From assembly GCF_003993775.1 (NCBI RefSeq), contig NZ_RJRZ01000019.1:1-64000 (forward strand): a DNA stretch of 64,000 nucleotides. Reading direction: 5' to 3'. The position numbers and the translations under genes are program-made. Shown one piece after another: positions 36,726 to 45,268 of this stretch. The DNA comes from Frigidibacter oleivorans. GTDB taxonomy: Bacteria > Pseudomonadota > Alphaproteobacteria > Rhodobacterales > Rhodobacteraceae. Under the pieces are notes generated by a model. It had not been told where the DNA came from, did not search any database, and worked only from the letters and a program-made list of their open reading frames with translations. Numbering within the stretch: position 1 is the first letter of the stretch; the number at the start of each line of letters is the position of its first letter.

Positions 36726-37609
36726 GCCGTGGCCCCCGCCTTCCGCATCGCCTCGCCCGCCATCGTCGCCTGACCGCGCGACAGCCGGGCCGAGATGCGC
36801 GCCAGCACCAGTTCCGAGATGCGGGTCATCAGCAGGTAGAAGACCAGCAGCCCGAGGAAGTAGTAAAGCCGCCAGTCGGGATGCGGATATTCATAGGCCG
36901 AGGTCTTGGACCCGCCCAGTTCCCGCGCCCAGTAGACCACGTCGCGCACCCCCAGCAGGAACAGCAGCGGCGTCGCCTTGATCAGGATCAGCCACAGGTT
37001 CGACAGTCCGGGCAGCGCATAGATCCACATCTGCGGGATCAGGACGCGCCGCGTCGCCTGCCGTTCCGACATCCCATAGGCCAGCGCGGTTTCGATCTGC
37101 GCGCGGGGCACGGCGTTCATGGCGCCCAGCAGGACGTTCGCCGCGAAAGCGCCGAAGACGATGGCGAAGGTCACGACCGCCAGCCCGAAGCCATAGAGGC
37201 TGTGGACCGATTGCGGCGCGGCGCCCGGTGGCACCTTGGCCTGCGGGCAGACACGGAATTCCAGTCCGTTGCGGATCGGCTCGGTCCAGTCGGGACAGCG
37301 GACCTGATGCGTCAGCCATTCGATGCCCTGATCCAGCGCGATGACGAAGAACAGGAAGAACACGATGTCCGGCACGCCCCGCACCATCGCCATGTAGCCG
37401 CGCCCGAGGATCGACACGAGCCCCAGCTGCGACCGCGCCGCCAGCGCCCCGGCAAAGCCGAAGGCCAGCGCCACCGGCGCCGTCACCGCCAGCAGGATCA
37501 GCACGGTGCCGAAGGAGCGATAGAAGTCGAGGTGCTTGCCCGAGGTCAGGTAGCACGCCAGCCAGTCGAGGCCGGACAGCAGCGAGGGATCGGCGCAGGA
37601 CGCGAACAT
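36722..37609 (-). CDS. ABC amino-acid/amine importer, permease 1 (HisQ-like)
   Basis: 295 residues, hydrophobic, with GMSERQATRRVLIPQMW as coupling loop and AMVRGVPDIVFFLFFV matching the HisQ family. An unusual hydrophilic loop of about 35 residues near 100-135 (TEPIRNGLEFRVCPQAK) contains two cysteines and probably faces the periplasm. Start is 37 bases after the binding-protein stop, across a strong hairpin. Confidence 0.9.
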   Translation of the reverse strand: MFASCADPSLLSGLDWLACYLTSGKHLDFYRSFGTVLILLAVTAPVALAFGFAGALAARSQLGLVSILGRGYMAMVRGVPDIVFFLFFVIALDQGIEWLTHQVRCPDWTEPIRNGLEFRVCPQAKVPPGAAPQSVHSLYGFGLAVVTFAIVFGAFAANVLLGAMNAVPRAQIETALAYGMSERQATRRVLIPQMWIYALPGLSNLWLILIKATPLLFLLGVRDVVYWARELGGSKTSAYEYPHPDWRLYYFLGLLVFYLLMTRISELVLARISARLSRGQATMAGEAMRKAGATA

Positions 37610-37617
37610 CGGCAGGC

Positions 37618-37640
37618 GGGGCGGGCACGCGGCCCGCCCC
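37618..37640 (-). promoter_or_regulatory. Stem-loop between binding-protein and permease genes
   Basis: A perfect nine-base GC stem (GGGGCGGGC/GCCCGCCCC) with a five-base loop and no U-run. In importer operons, structures here commonly protect or limit the message so that the binding protein is made in excess. That role is inferred. Confidence 0.6.
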
Positions 37641-37646
37641 CTTTCC

Positions 37647-38375
37647 TCAGAAGGTCTTGGCTTCGGCGCCGAACCATTTGGTGATCATGGTGTTCAGCGT
37701 GCCGTCGTCCTTCATCGACTGGATCGCGGCGTCGAACTTGCCGCGCAGTTCGTCGTCACTGTCGCGCAGGCCGATGCCGATGCCGCCGCCAAGCGGCACG
37801 TCCTCGCCCACGAAGGTGAACTCGCCGCCCGATTCAGACACGATCGGCGCGAGGAAGTCCTTGTCGGCGAAGACGGCATCGGCCTCGCCGTTGCGGACGG
37901 CGGCGACGGTTTCGTCCGGCGTGGCATATTCCAGCAGTGTCGCGCCCGACTCGGCCACATGCCCCGCCTGGATCGTGCCCACCTGCGCCGCGACCACCCC
38001 GCCCGTGATGTCGGCATCGGCCGACAGGCCCGCATAGGCAGAGGCCGCCGGCGGGAAGTAGTTCTGGGTGAAATCCAGCACTTCCTCGCGCTCGTCGGTG
38101 ATGCTCATCCCGGCGATGATTGTGTCGTAGTTGCCCGACTGCAGGTTCGGGATGATCGAATCCCAGTCCGTCGTGACCCAGGTGCAGGTCAGCTCGGCGC
38201 GCTTGCACAGTTCGTCGCCGAGCTCGCGCTCGAAGCCGTCGACCTCGCCCTGGTCGTTGATGAAGTTGTAGGGAGGATAGGCGCCCTCGGTGCCCATCCG
38301 CACGGTCTGCTGGGCGAAGGCCGCGCCAGAGACGAGCGCGAGAGTCGCGGTCGTGGCGATCAGCAGGTTCTTCAT
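37647..38375 (-). CDS. Periplasmic binding protein of the amino-acid/amine ABC importer
   Basis: 242 residues. Signal peptide KNLLIATTATLALVSGAAFA precedes the mature QQTVRMGTEGAYPPYNF, the family-3 solute-binding signature. GMSITDEREEVLDFTQNYF is also conserved. LAO/octopine/histidine-type proteins bind basic amino acids or opines, so a cationic ligand fits the PuuA/PuuB-like genes downstream. The start has AAGGAGAGG seven bases upstream. Confidence 0.92.
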   Translation of the reverse strand: MKNLLIATTATLALVSGAAFAQQTVRMGTEGAYPPYNFINDQGEVDGFERELGDELCKRAELTCTWVTTDWDSIIPNLQSGNYDTIIAGMSITDEREEVLDFTQNYFPPAASAYAGLSADADITGGVVAAQVGTIQAGHVAESGATLLEYATPDETVAAVRNGEADAVFADKDFLAPIVSESGGEFTFVGEDVPLGGGIGIGLRDSDDELRGKFDAAIQSMKDDGTLNTMITKWFGAEAKTF

Positions 38376-38435
38376 GTTACCTCTCCTTGGTTCATCGGGC
38401 CTTGTCGCCCTTGGGTATCTCGACAATCGCAAGCG

Positions 38436-39212
38436 TCAGGCCGGCGCGCCAGCCCGAAGGAACTGCCGCAGCCGTTCGGTCTGCGGCGCGCCGAAGACCT
38501 GCGCGGGCGGGCCTTCCTCCTCGATCCGGCCCTTGTGCAGGAAGACGGTATGATCCGACACGTCGGCGGCCAGCCGCATGTCATGGGTGACGAGGATCAT
38601 GGTCCGGTGTTCGTTGGCCAGATCCTTGATGACCTTGACCACCTCCTGCTGCAGTTCGGGATCCAGCGCCGAGGTCGGTTCGTCGAACAGCAGTGCGCGC
38701 GGTTCCATGCACAGGGCGCGGGCGATGGCGGCGCGCTGCTGCTGGCCACCCGACAGCTGTGCGGGCCAGGCGTCGCACTTGTCGCCGATGCCGACCTTGG
38801 CGAGGTATTCGCGCGCCTTCGCCTCGACCTCCGCCCTGGGCCGGCCCAGAACCGTCACCGGCGCCTCCATCACGTTCTGCAGGATGGTCATGTGCGACCA
38901 CAGGTTGAACTGCTGGAACACCATCGACAGGTTGGTGCGGATGCGCGTCACCTGCGCCCGGTCCGCCGGCTGGCGCATCAGCCCCTCGCCGCGCCAGCGC
39001 ACGGCCTCGCCTTCGAACAGCACCTCGCCCGACTGGCTGTCCTCCAGCAGGTTGCAGCAGCGCAGCAGCGTCGACTTGCCCGAGCCGGACGACCCGATCA
39101 GCGACACCACATGGCCACGGGCGGCGGTGATGGAGACCCCCTTGAGGACTTCCAGCTGCCCATAACTCTTGTACAGGTCGCGGATCTCGATCACAGGGGC
39201 TGGGGTCGGCAC
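38436..39212 (-). CDS. ATPase of the amino-acid/amine ABC importer (HisP-like)
   Basis: 258 residues from a GTG at 39212. Walker A GSSGSGKST, signature LSGGQQQRAAIARAL, Walker B ALLFDEPTSALDPE and switch His in LVTHDMRLA are all present. It begins the eight-gene unit. The GTG start is chosen because AAGGGA precedes it by seven bases; a TTG at 39272 would add 20 residues. About 110 bases of non-coding sequence upstream should hold the operon promoter, but I see only weak boxes. Confidence 0.91.
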   Translation of the reverse strand: MPTPAPVIEIRDLYKSYGQLEVLKGVSITAARGHVVSLIGSSGSGKSTLLRCCNLLEDSQSGEVLFEGEAVRWRGEGLMRQPADRAQVTRIRTNLSMVFQQFNLWSHMTILQNVMEAPVTVLGRPRAEVEAKAREYLAKVGIGDKCDAWPAQLSGGQQQRAAIARALCMEPRALLFDEPTSALDPELQQEVVKVIKDLANEHRTMILVTHDMRLAADVSDHTVFLHKGRIEEEGPPAQVFGAPQTERLRQFLRAGAPA

Positions 39213-39324
39213 GAACAGGTCCCTTGCTGGGGGCGTTTTCCGAAATAGCACCGGCTTCGCGCCGAAAAGCAACGGAGTCCTGACGGAAGCGCAGGAAAGT
39301 TGCCCAGATTTCGGGCATCCGCGC

Positions 39325-40080
39325 TCAGGCTGCGGGCGGGATGGGCAGCGCCAGATAGTCGGCGGGACGGACCGGCACCACGCCGTCGATCCCCAGATCC
39401 CGGCGGTGCGCCGGGTCCAGTGCCATCAGAGCCTCGGCCAGCGCCGCCGCGATCGCCGCGCCGTCCTGCCCCGCCGCCGCGATCAGTGGCAGTGCCGGCG
39501 TAGGCGGGGTGCCGGCCGCGATGCGCAGCCGCGCCGCCAGATCGGGTTCATGCCGCGCGATGCCGCGCCACGTCACCGCGTCCAGCGTGGCCCAATCCGC
39601 CCGCGCCTCGGCCACCGCCAGGGCCGAGCCGCGATGCGACCCGGTTTCCAGCACCGGCCGGGCAGACAGACCGGCGGCGGCGAGCCAGTCGCAGGCCGCG
39701 GCCCAACCCGACTGGCTGTGCGGCTGGTTGATCGCCAGCCGCGCGGGGGCAAGCTCTGCCGGCAGGCCGCGCGGATCGTCGGCTCGGACCAGCACGACGC
39801 TGTGATACTGCCCCGGCGCCAGCCCCGGCAGGCCGTAGTCGAAGGTGGCAACCAGCGTCACGCGGTCGTGCAGGCGGGTGCGGTAGGGCAGGCTGCAGGT
39901 CTGGCCCAGCACCAGCGCGGGGTGTTCCCAGCCCTCCCACAACCCGATGTCGCGCGACAGGGCGGCGGGGGCGGCGATGCCCCGGTCGCGCAGGGCCAGC
40001 GCGGTCAGGGTCCACATCGCGTCATGCGCGACCGCCAGTTCCGGCCGGTCATACATCGGCAGGGCGGCGATGGCCGTCAT
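39325..40080 (-). CDS. PhnD-like binding-protein-fold protein without signal peptide
   Basis: 251 residues. It resembles phosphate/phosphonate-type periplasmic-binding proteins: ALPMYDRPELAVAHDAMW, SCSLPYRTRL, LAINQPHSQSGWAA and VAEARADWATLDAVTWR. No signal peptide is visible, so it could act in the cytoplasm or the true start is missed. It overlaps the TerB gene by four bases (ATGA). Ligand unknown. Confidence 0.78.
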   Translation of the reverse strand: MTAIAALPMYDRPELAVAHDAMWTLTALALRDRGIAAPAALSRDIGLWEGWEHPALVLGQTCSLPYRTRLHDRVTLVATFDYGLPGLAPGQYHSVVLVRADDPRGLPAELAPARLAINQPHSQSGWAAACDWLAAAGLSARPVLETGSHRGSALAVAEARADWATLDAVTWRGIARHEPDLAARLRIAAGTPPTPALPLIAAAGQDGAAIAAALAEALMALDPAHRRDLGIDGVVPVRPADYLALPIPPAA

Positions 40081-40520
40081 GGCGCGCGCCGTGCCTCCAC
40101 CCGCTGCCGGGCCAGCGCCGAATCCCGGTCGTTGACGCCCAAGAGGTTCGCCACCAGCCGGATCAGCGCGTCCTCTTCGGCATCGCGCTGCCCGTCCGCC
40201 AGCGCCACGTCCCACAGCGCCTCGATCACGCCGGTGCGGTCCTCGTAGGGGACCGCCTCCTTCAGCGCGCGGGTGAAGCGGACGGTGTCGGGCGCCTCGG
40301 CCTCCAGCGTCTCGGCCTCGACCCGCAGTGCCGCCGCCTCGAAGGGCGACAGGCCCCGGCCCGTCAGCACCCGGTCGATGCGGGCACGCTCGGCGCTGTC
40401 ATAGCTGTCATCGGCCCGGGCGATGCGCACCAGCAGCGCCGCAAGCGACAGCGAGGCCTCGGCGGCGGGCAGGGGGGCGGGGGCGGGGGCCGCGAGGCGG
40501 CGCAACAGATCGGCAAACAT
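40077..40520 (-). CDS. TerB-family protein
   Basis: 147 residues, all helical in appearance, with LAALLVRIARADDSYDSAERARID and IEALWDVALADGQRDAEEDALIRLVANLLGV-type repeats (acidic metal-binding helices; ADDSYDSAE and ADGQRDAEED). These are typical of TerB/co-chaperone-like domains linked to stress and tellurite resistance. Its stop overlaps the start of the PhnD-like gene, so the two are made together. Its function here is unknown. Confidence 0.83.
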   Translation of the reverse strand: MFADLLRRLAAPAPAPLPAAEASLSLAALLVRIARADDSYDSAERARIDRVLTGRGLSPFEAAALRVEAETLEAEAPDTVRFTRALKEAVPYEDRTGVIEALWDVALADGQRDAEEDALIRLVANLLGVNDRDSALARQRVEARRAP

Positions 40521-40560
40521 GGGCCGACCCTAGCCGCTGCGGCGCGCGACGGGAAGCCGC

Positions 40561-40854
40561 TCAGCCCTCCCACCCCTCCACGATTGCGAGAGCGATCTGC
40601 CCCGCCGGTCGACGGATGGCCAGCGCCTGCTGATAGCCGGGGCTGTCATAGCAGGCGCGGGCAGCCTGAAGGCTGGGAAACTCCACCACCACGATGCGCG
40701 GTGCGAGGCTGCCCTCGCGCTGGTCCAGCGGCGCGCCGCGGATCAGGAAGCGTCCGCCGAAGGCAGCGATGGGCTCGGCATTCGCGGCCTGATAGCACCG
40801 CCACGCCTCGACATCCTGCACGCTGCCATTGGCAACCCAGTAACCCTTGGCCAT
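40561..40854 (-). CDS. DUF1330 family protein
   Basis: 97 residues with the DUF1330 pattern MAKGYWVANGSV and AEPIAAFGGRFLIRGAP followed by IVVVEFPSLQAARACYDSPGYQ. It is a ferredoxin-like alpha/beta dimeric-barrel fold. No catalytic role is established for this family. Stands between TerB and PPK2, same strand. Confidence 0.88.
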   Translation of the reverse strand: MAKGYWVANGSVQDVEAWRCYQAANAEPIAAFGGRFLIRGAPLDQREGSLAPRIVVVEFPSLQAARACYDSPGYQQALAIRRPAGQIALAIVEGWEG

Positions 40855-40911
40855 CGCGCCCTCCCCGCCGGTTCCGCCGCAGCAGGCCCCGGCCGGGCGG
40901 GCGCGTCAAGC

Positions 40912-41826
40912 TCAGTATTTCGACGGGACGTACAGTTCCGGCGGCAGCACGGCGCGTTCGTAATCCGGGTTGAACACCCGGTCGGGCAGGCTGATGTCTT
41001 CGTGCGGGACGGGCTCGTAGGGGACCAGCGACAGCAGGTGGTCGATGCAGTTCAGCCGCGCGCGCTTCTTGTCGTTGCCCTCGACGATGTACCACGGCGC
41101 CTCGGGGATGTTGGTCCGGGCGAACATCTCTTCCTTGGCCTTGGTATACTGTTCCCAGCGGATCCGGCTTTGCAGGTCCATCGGGCTCAGCTTCCACTGC
41201 TTCATCGGGTCGTGGATGCGCATGAGGAAGCGCATCTGCTGTTCCTCGTCGGTGATCGAGAACCAGTATTTCACCACGGTGATCCCCGACCGCACCAGCA
41301 TCCGTTCGAATTCCGGCACGTCGTGGAAGAACTCCTCGACCTGGTCCTCGGTGGCGAAGCCCATCACCCGCTCGACGCCCGCGCGGTTGTACCAGCTGCG
41401 GTCGAACAGCACGATCTCGCCCCCGGCCGGCAGATGCGGCACGTAGCGCTGGAAGTACCACTGGCTCTTTTCGCGGTCGGACGGTGCGGGCAGGGCCACG
41501 GTGCGCACCACGCGCGGGTTCAGCCGCTGGGTGATGCGCTTGATCACGCCGCCCTTGCCGGCGCTGTCGCGGCCCTCGAACAGGACCACGACCTTCTTCT
41601 TGTGATACTGCACCCAGTCCTGCAGCTTGATCAGTTCCGCCTGCAGCCGCAGCAGCGCGTGGAAATAGACGGTCCGGTCGATGGTGTCCGGATGCGCCTG
41701 CTTGTAGATCTTGGCGATCTCGAGGCTCAGCGCCGCGTCTTCCAGTTCCAGCTCGCGCTCTTCGTCGAGCGAGTCGGCGAATTCCGCCTTCAACCAGTCC
41801 TGTCCGGGAAATTCGCTGTCGGTCAT
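40912..41826 (-). CDS. ppk2: Polyphosphate kinase 2
   Basis: 304 residues with a single PPK2 domain. Walker A GRDSAGKGG is at 85-93, Walker B-like FDRSWYNRAG follows, and the lid region has RFLMRIHDPMKQWKLSPMD. PPK2 enzymes phosphorylate nucleotides at the expense of polyphosphate. The single-domain class I layout suggests ADP or GDP as acceptor, but class is not certain. The ATG at 41826 is used; 41841 would add five residues. A link between polyphosphate and PHA stores is possible but they are 13 kb apart. Confidence 0.93.
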   Translation of the reverse strand: MTDSEFPGQDWLKAEFADSLDEERELELEDAALSLEIAKIYKQAHPDTIDRTVYFHALLRLQAELIKLQDWVQYHKKKVVVLFEGRDSAGKGGVIKRITQRLNPRVVRTVALPAPSDREKSQWYFQRYVPHLPAGGEIVLFDRSWYNRAGVERVMGFATEDQVEEFFHDVPEFERMLVRSGITVVKYWFSITDEEQQMRFLMRIHDPMKQWKLSPMDLQSRIRWEQYTKAKEEMFARTNIPEAPWYIVEGNDKKRARLNCIDHLLSLVPYEPVPHEDISLPDRVFNPDYERAVLPPELYVPSKY

Positions 41827-41897
41827 CGGGGCGCTCCGCATGGGTTGCCGCCTTCAACCACGGCAGGATGACAGCCCTGTGACAGGCGCCCGCGCCG

Positions 41898-42353
41898 CTA
41901 TCGGCTCAGCGCGTCCAGGTCCTGCCGCAGGCGGCCGGCACCGGCCTCGGGCGCTGACCCGGCCAGCAGGGCATCGACCGCGTCATGCGTGGACCGCCAG
42001 ACCGGCAGCGCCGCCAGCAGCAGGTCGCGCCCGGCATCGGTCAGCACCAGACGGCGGCTGCGGCGGTCATCGGCATCGGGGGCCACGGTGACCAGCCCGC
42101 GCCGTTCCAGCGGTTTCAGCGCAGCCGTCAGGGTGGTGCGATCCATCGCCAGAAAGGCGGCCAGATCGCCGATCCGGGGCGGTTCGGGCCGGTTCATCGC
42201 CATCAGCATCGAGAACTGGCCATTGGTCAGGGCGAAGGGCCGCAGCGCCTCGTCGAAGCGGCGGGCAAGCGCGCGGGCCGCCCGCTGCACCCGGAAGCAC
42301 AGGCAGCGGCCCCCGACCTCGCGGGTGATCTCGATGGGCAGGTCTTCGCGCAT
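41898..42353 (-). CDS. MarR-family transcriptional regulator
   Basis: 151 residues. The winged helix includes FALTNGQFSMLMAMNRPEPPRIGDLA and DRTTLTAALKPLERRGLVTV, followed by the wing DADDRRSRRLVLT. Cys residues in GGRCLCFRVQRA near the N-terminus could serve as redox sensors, as in OhrR-like members. It is divergent from the DUF1428 gene, with a perfect palindrome between them, so it probably controls that gene and itself. Confidence 0.9.
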   Translation of the reverse strand: MREDLPIEITREVGGRCLCFRVQRAARALARRFDEALRPFALTNGQFSMLMAMNRPEPPRIGDLAAFLAMDRTTLTAALKPLERRGLVTVAPDADDRRSRRLVLTDAGRDLLLAALPVWRSTHDAVDALLAGSAPEAGAGRLRQDLDALSR

Positions 42354-42366
42354 CTATCCAGGTCCT

Positions 42367-42378
42367 GTTGATATCAAC
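42367..42378. promoter_or_regulatory. Likely MarR operator
   Basis: Perfect 12-base palindrome GTTGATATCAAC lies 13 bases before marR and 56 before the DUF1428 start. TTGATATCAA-type centres are common MarR operators. Confidence 0.7.
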
Positions 42379-42434
42379 GGAACGTCGTGCAACCCTGCCA
42401 TCACCGGACATTCACCGCAAGGGAGAGGCTGACC

Positions 42435-42782
42435 ATGGCATTCATCGACGGATTTCTCGCCGCCGTGTCCAACGACCGCAAGGACGAGTATATCGCCGCC
42501 GCGCAGCAGAGCTGGGCCCTGTTCAAGGACTACGGCGCGCTGGCGCAACGCGAATGCTGGGGCGCCGACGTGCCCCAGGGCAAGGTCACATCCTTCCCGA
42601 TGGCGGTGAAGCTGCAGGAGGGCGAGACGGTGGTCTTTTCCTGGATCGAATGGCCCGACCGCGCCACCCGCGACGCCTGCTATGCCACGATGGAGACCGA
42701 CCCGCGCTGGAAGGACATGCAGATGCCCTTCGACGGCCAACGGATGATCTATGGCGGGTTCGAGCCGATCTTCGAGGGGTGA
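42435..42782 (+). CDS. DUF1428 family protein
   Basis: 115 residues, starting MAFIDGFLAAVSNDRKDEY, with ECWGADVPQGKVTSFPMAVK and VVFSWIEWPDRATRD characteristic of DUF1428 (dimeric ferredoxin-like barrel). Biochemical role unknown. Probable target of the adjacent MarR protein. AGGGAGAG is upstream of the ATG. Confidence 0.9.
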   Translation: MAFIDGFLAAVSNDRKDEYIAAAQQSWALFKDYGALAQRECWGADVPQGKVTSFPMAVKLQEGETVVFSWIEWPDRATRDACYATMETDPRWKDMQMPFDGQRMIYGGFEPIFEG

Positions 42783-42790
42783 GAACCGCT

Positions 42791-43393
42791 TTAATTCTCA
42801 CTCCTTAGGTTAAATTTGGCGGCGTTAAGTAGTTGCAATGTCCTGCCGATCTCAGTGGCTGCGGGTGTTTTTGTCAGCCTGTCTTGAATCTTTGTAACCA
42901 TTTCCACCAACGTAAGGAGCTTCATACTGACGTTGGGCCCAAGGTTTTGCTGAAATGGGCTATGGTTCTGCCAAGGAGCGAAATCACCAATAAGGTGAGT
43001 AACTGCCGTGACATGCGTAAACTGCTCGCAAGCGGCAGCCTGCGTTACCGTCTCTACGAATGCTTGCGCCCATTTTCTACTGGCCAACTCTCGAAAGCCC
43101 TTCCACGCAACACGGCCGCTGACGACGGAATTGTTAGTGATAGCGCTGAGGAGATAAGGTGCGTTAAAACCGCCCTGCCAGCTCTTGCAGCTAACAGCAA
43201 GCACCGCATCATATCCTTTCAGGCGCGGATGAATGGCCAGAACGTCGATGTCGCTATGAACAGAGTCTGTCGAATAATTGTAGTCCGCATCCGACTTTGA
43301 AGGTCTGTATTTTAAGTTTGTTGCGATAAAGTACCCTTCGTGAATTAAGTATTCAGCGACGATCTGTTCCAGGATGTCCTGTTTTGACGACAT
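42791..43393 (-). CDS. Low-GC gene for a PD-(D/E)XK nuclease-like protein
   Basis: 200 residues. SDIDVLAI (47-54) followed by AVSCKSW (66-72) resembles the core of the PD-(D/E)XK fold, where a strand ending in D is followed by (E/Q)xK; here Ser68 takes the acidic position beside Lys70. E13 in the first helix is a further candidate ligand. The gene's base composition is close to 50% GC (30 of 60 at 42841-42900, 24 of 60 at 43261-43320) against about 70% around it, a mark of transfer. It starts three bases after the pyrG stop. No methylase or partner is seen. Function unproven. Confidence 0.7.
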   Translation of the reverse strand: MSSKQDILEQIVAEYLIHEGYFIATNLKYRPSKSDADYNYSTDSVHSDIDVLAIHPRLKGYDAVLAVSCKSWQGGFNAPYLLSAITNNSVVSGRVAWKGFRELASRKWAQAFVETVTQAAACEQFTHVTAVTHLIGDFAPWQNHSPFQQNLGPNVSMKLLTLVEMVTKIQDRLTKTPAATEIGRTLQLLNAAKFNLRSEN

Positions 43394-43396
43394 AGC

Positions 43397-45040
43397 TCAC
43401 ACCAGCCGGCTGATCTCCAGCGCCGCGCGGACGAAGTCCGCGAACAGCGGGTGGGGCGCGAAGGGTTTCGACTTCAGTTCGGGGTGGAACTGCACGCCGA
43501 TGAACCAGGGGTGGTCCTTCACCTCGACGATCTCGGGCAGGCGGCCGTCCGGCGACATGCCCGAGAACCACAGCCCGCAGCCCTCCAGCTTGTCGCGATA
43601 GCGGATGTCCACCTCATAGCGATGGCGGTGGCGTTCCTCGATGGCGGCGCTGCCATAGACGCGGGCGACGTTCGACCCCTCGGCCAGCATCGCGGTATAG
43701 GCGCCAAGCCGCATGGTGCCGCCCTTGTCGTCCGTCACCTTGCGTTCGACCCGGTGGTTGCCCTGCACCCATTCCTTCAGGTGATAGACCACCGGCTCGA
43801 ACCGCTTCACCCCCGCCTCGTGGTCGAATTCCTCGGACCCGGCATTGGCGACGCCGGCCAGGTTGCGCGAGGCCTCGATCACCGCCATCTGCATGCCGAG
43901 GCAGATGCCCAGGTAGGGAATCTTCCGCTCGCGGGCGAACTGCGCCGCGCGGATCATCCCCTCGGTACCGCGCTCGCCAAAGCCGCCGGGCACGCAGATC
44001 GCGTGGAAGCCTTCCAGCCAGGGCGCCGGATCCTCGCGTTCGAAGATCTCGCTGTCCACCCATTCCGCCCGCACCCGCACCCGGTTGGCCATGCCGCCAT
44101 GGGTCAGCGCCTCGGCGATGGACTTGTAGGCGTCTTCCAGCTGCGTGTACTTGCCGACGATGGCGACCTTCACCTCGCCCTCGGCATTGACCAGCCGGTC
44201 CATCACGTCTTCCCAGCGGTCGAGGTTCGGCTTCGGCGCGGGGCTGATCCCGAAGGCATCCAGCACCGCCTGGTCCAGCCCCTCGCGGTGATAGGCCAAG
44301 GGCGCCTCGTAGATCGTCTTCAGGTCGGGGGCGGCCACCACCGCATCGCGGCGCACGTTGCAGAACAGCGCGATCTTCTCGCGCTCCTTCACCGGGATCG
44401 GATGTTCCGACCGCAGCAGCAGCACGTCGGGCGCGATGCCGATGGACCGCAGTTCCTTGACCGAATGCTGGGTGGGCTTGGTCTTCAGCTCGCCGCTGGC
44501 GCTGATATAGGGCAAGAGCGTCAGGTGGACGAAGATGCACTGGCCGCGCGGCCGATCCTGCGAAAACTGGCGGATCGCCTCGAAGAAGGGCAGGCCCTCG
44601 ATATCGCCGACGGTGCCGCCGATCTCGCACAGCATGAAATCGACCTCGTCATCGCCGATGGCCAGGAAGTCCTTGATCTCGTTGGTGACATGCGGAACGA
44701 CCTGGATCGTCTTGCCGAGGTAGAGGCCCTTCCTCTCCTTCTCCAGCACGTTGGAATAGATCCGCCCCGAGGACACGCTGTCGGTCTTGCGCGCGGCGAC
44801 ACCGGTGAAGCGTTCGTAATGGCCGAGGTCGAGGTCGGTTTCCGCACCGTCATCGGTCACGAAGACCTCGCCATGCTCGAAGGGCGACATCGTGCCCGGA
44901 TCGACGTTCAGATAGGGGTCGAGCTTGCGCAGCCGCACCGTGAAGCCGCGGGCCTGCAACAGCGCGCCGAGCGCCGCCGAGGCGAGGCCCTTGCCCAGCG
45001 AAGAGACGACGCCTCCGGTGATGAACACATATCTGGCCAT
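43397..45040 (-). CDS. pyrG: CTP synthase
   Basis: 547 residues. The synthetase domain (1-265) begins [18 protein letters not shown] with the P-loop; the C-terminal class I amidotransferase has its nucleophile in GICLGMQMA and His/Glu in [10 protein letters not shown]. It makes CTP from UTP, ATP and glutamine. The start at 45040 is fixed by the conserved N-terminus. The low-GC nuclease-like gene follows at once on the same strand. Confidence 0.98.
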   Translation of the reverse strand: MARYVFITGGVVSSLGKGLASAALGALLQARGFTVRLRKLDPYLNVDPGTMSPFEHGEVFVTDDGAETDLDLGHYERFTGVAARKTDSVSSGRIYSNVLEKERKGLYLGKTIQVVPHVTNEIKDFLAIGDDEVDFMLCEIGGTVGDIEGLPFFEAIRQFSQDRPRGQCIFVHLTLLPYISASGELKTKPTQHSVKELRSIGIAPDVLLLRSEHPIPVKEREKIALFCNVRRDAVVAAPDLKTIYEAPLAYHREGLDQAVLDAFGISPAPKPNLDRWEDVMDRLVNAEGEVKVAIVGKYTQLEDAYKSIAEALTHGGMANRVRVRAEWVDSEIFEREDPAPWLEGFHAICVPGGFGERGTEGMIRAAQFARERKIPYLGICLGMQMAVIEASRNLAGVANAGSEEFDHEAGVKRFEPVVYHLKEWVQGNHRVERKVTDDKGGTMRLGAYTAMLAEGSNVARVYGSAAIEERHRHRYEVDIRYRDKLEGCGLWFSGMSPDGRLPEIVEVKDHPWFIGVQFHPELKSKPFAPHPLFADFVRAALEISRLV

Positions 45041-45231
45041 GTCGCGGAAGCTCCCGTGTCGCGTCAGTTGCAGGTCGGCTGGGCACCCAGCCCCACGGGA
45101 TTCCACCCCTAGCAGATTCGTCGGCAAAGCGCAACAGAACCGCTATATGCTGTAAGACAGCAGCGGGCTGACCCCAATGGTAGTGATGAAGAGGGTATCG
45201 CGGCCGGTCGGTCCGCGATCGGATCGGGCAA

Positions 45232-45254
45232 GGCGCGGCGGCTGGTGCCGCGCC
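45232..45254 (-). terminator. Possible terminator of secG
   Basis: Eight-base stem GGCGCGGC/GCCGCGCC with a seven-base loop, 14 bases after the secG stop. Only a short T run follows on the minus strand. Confidence 0.4.
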
Positions 45255-45268
45255 GGAAACAGGCCGCC

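Noticed and set aside
42786-43396. Low-GC region as part of a prophage or integrative element
   Set aside because: Only one gene is affected; no integrase, att repeats, IS ends or tRNA nearby.
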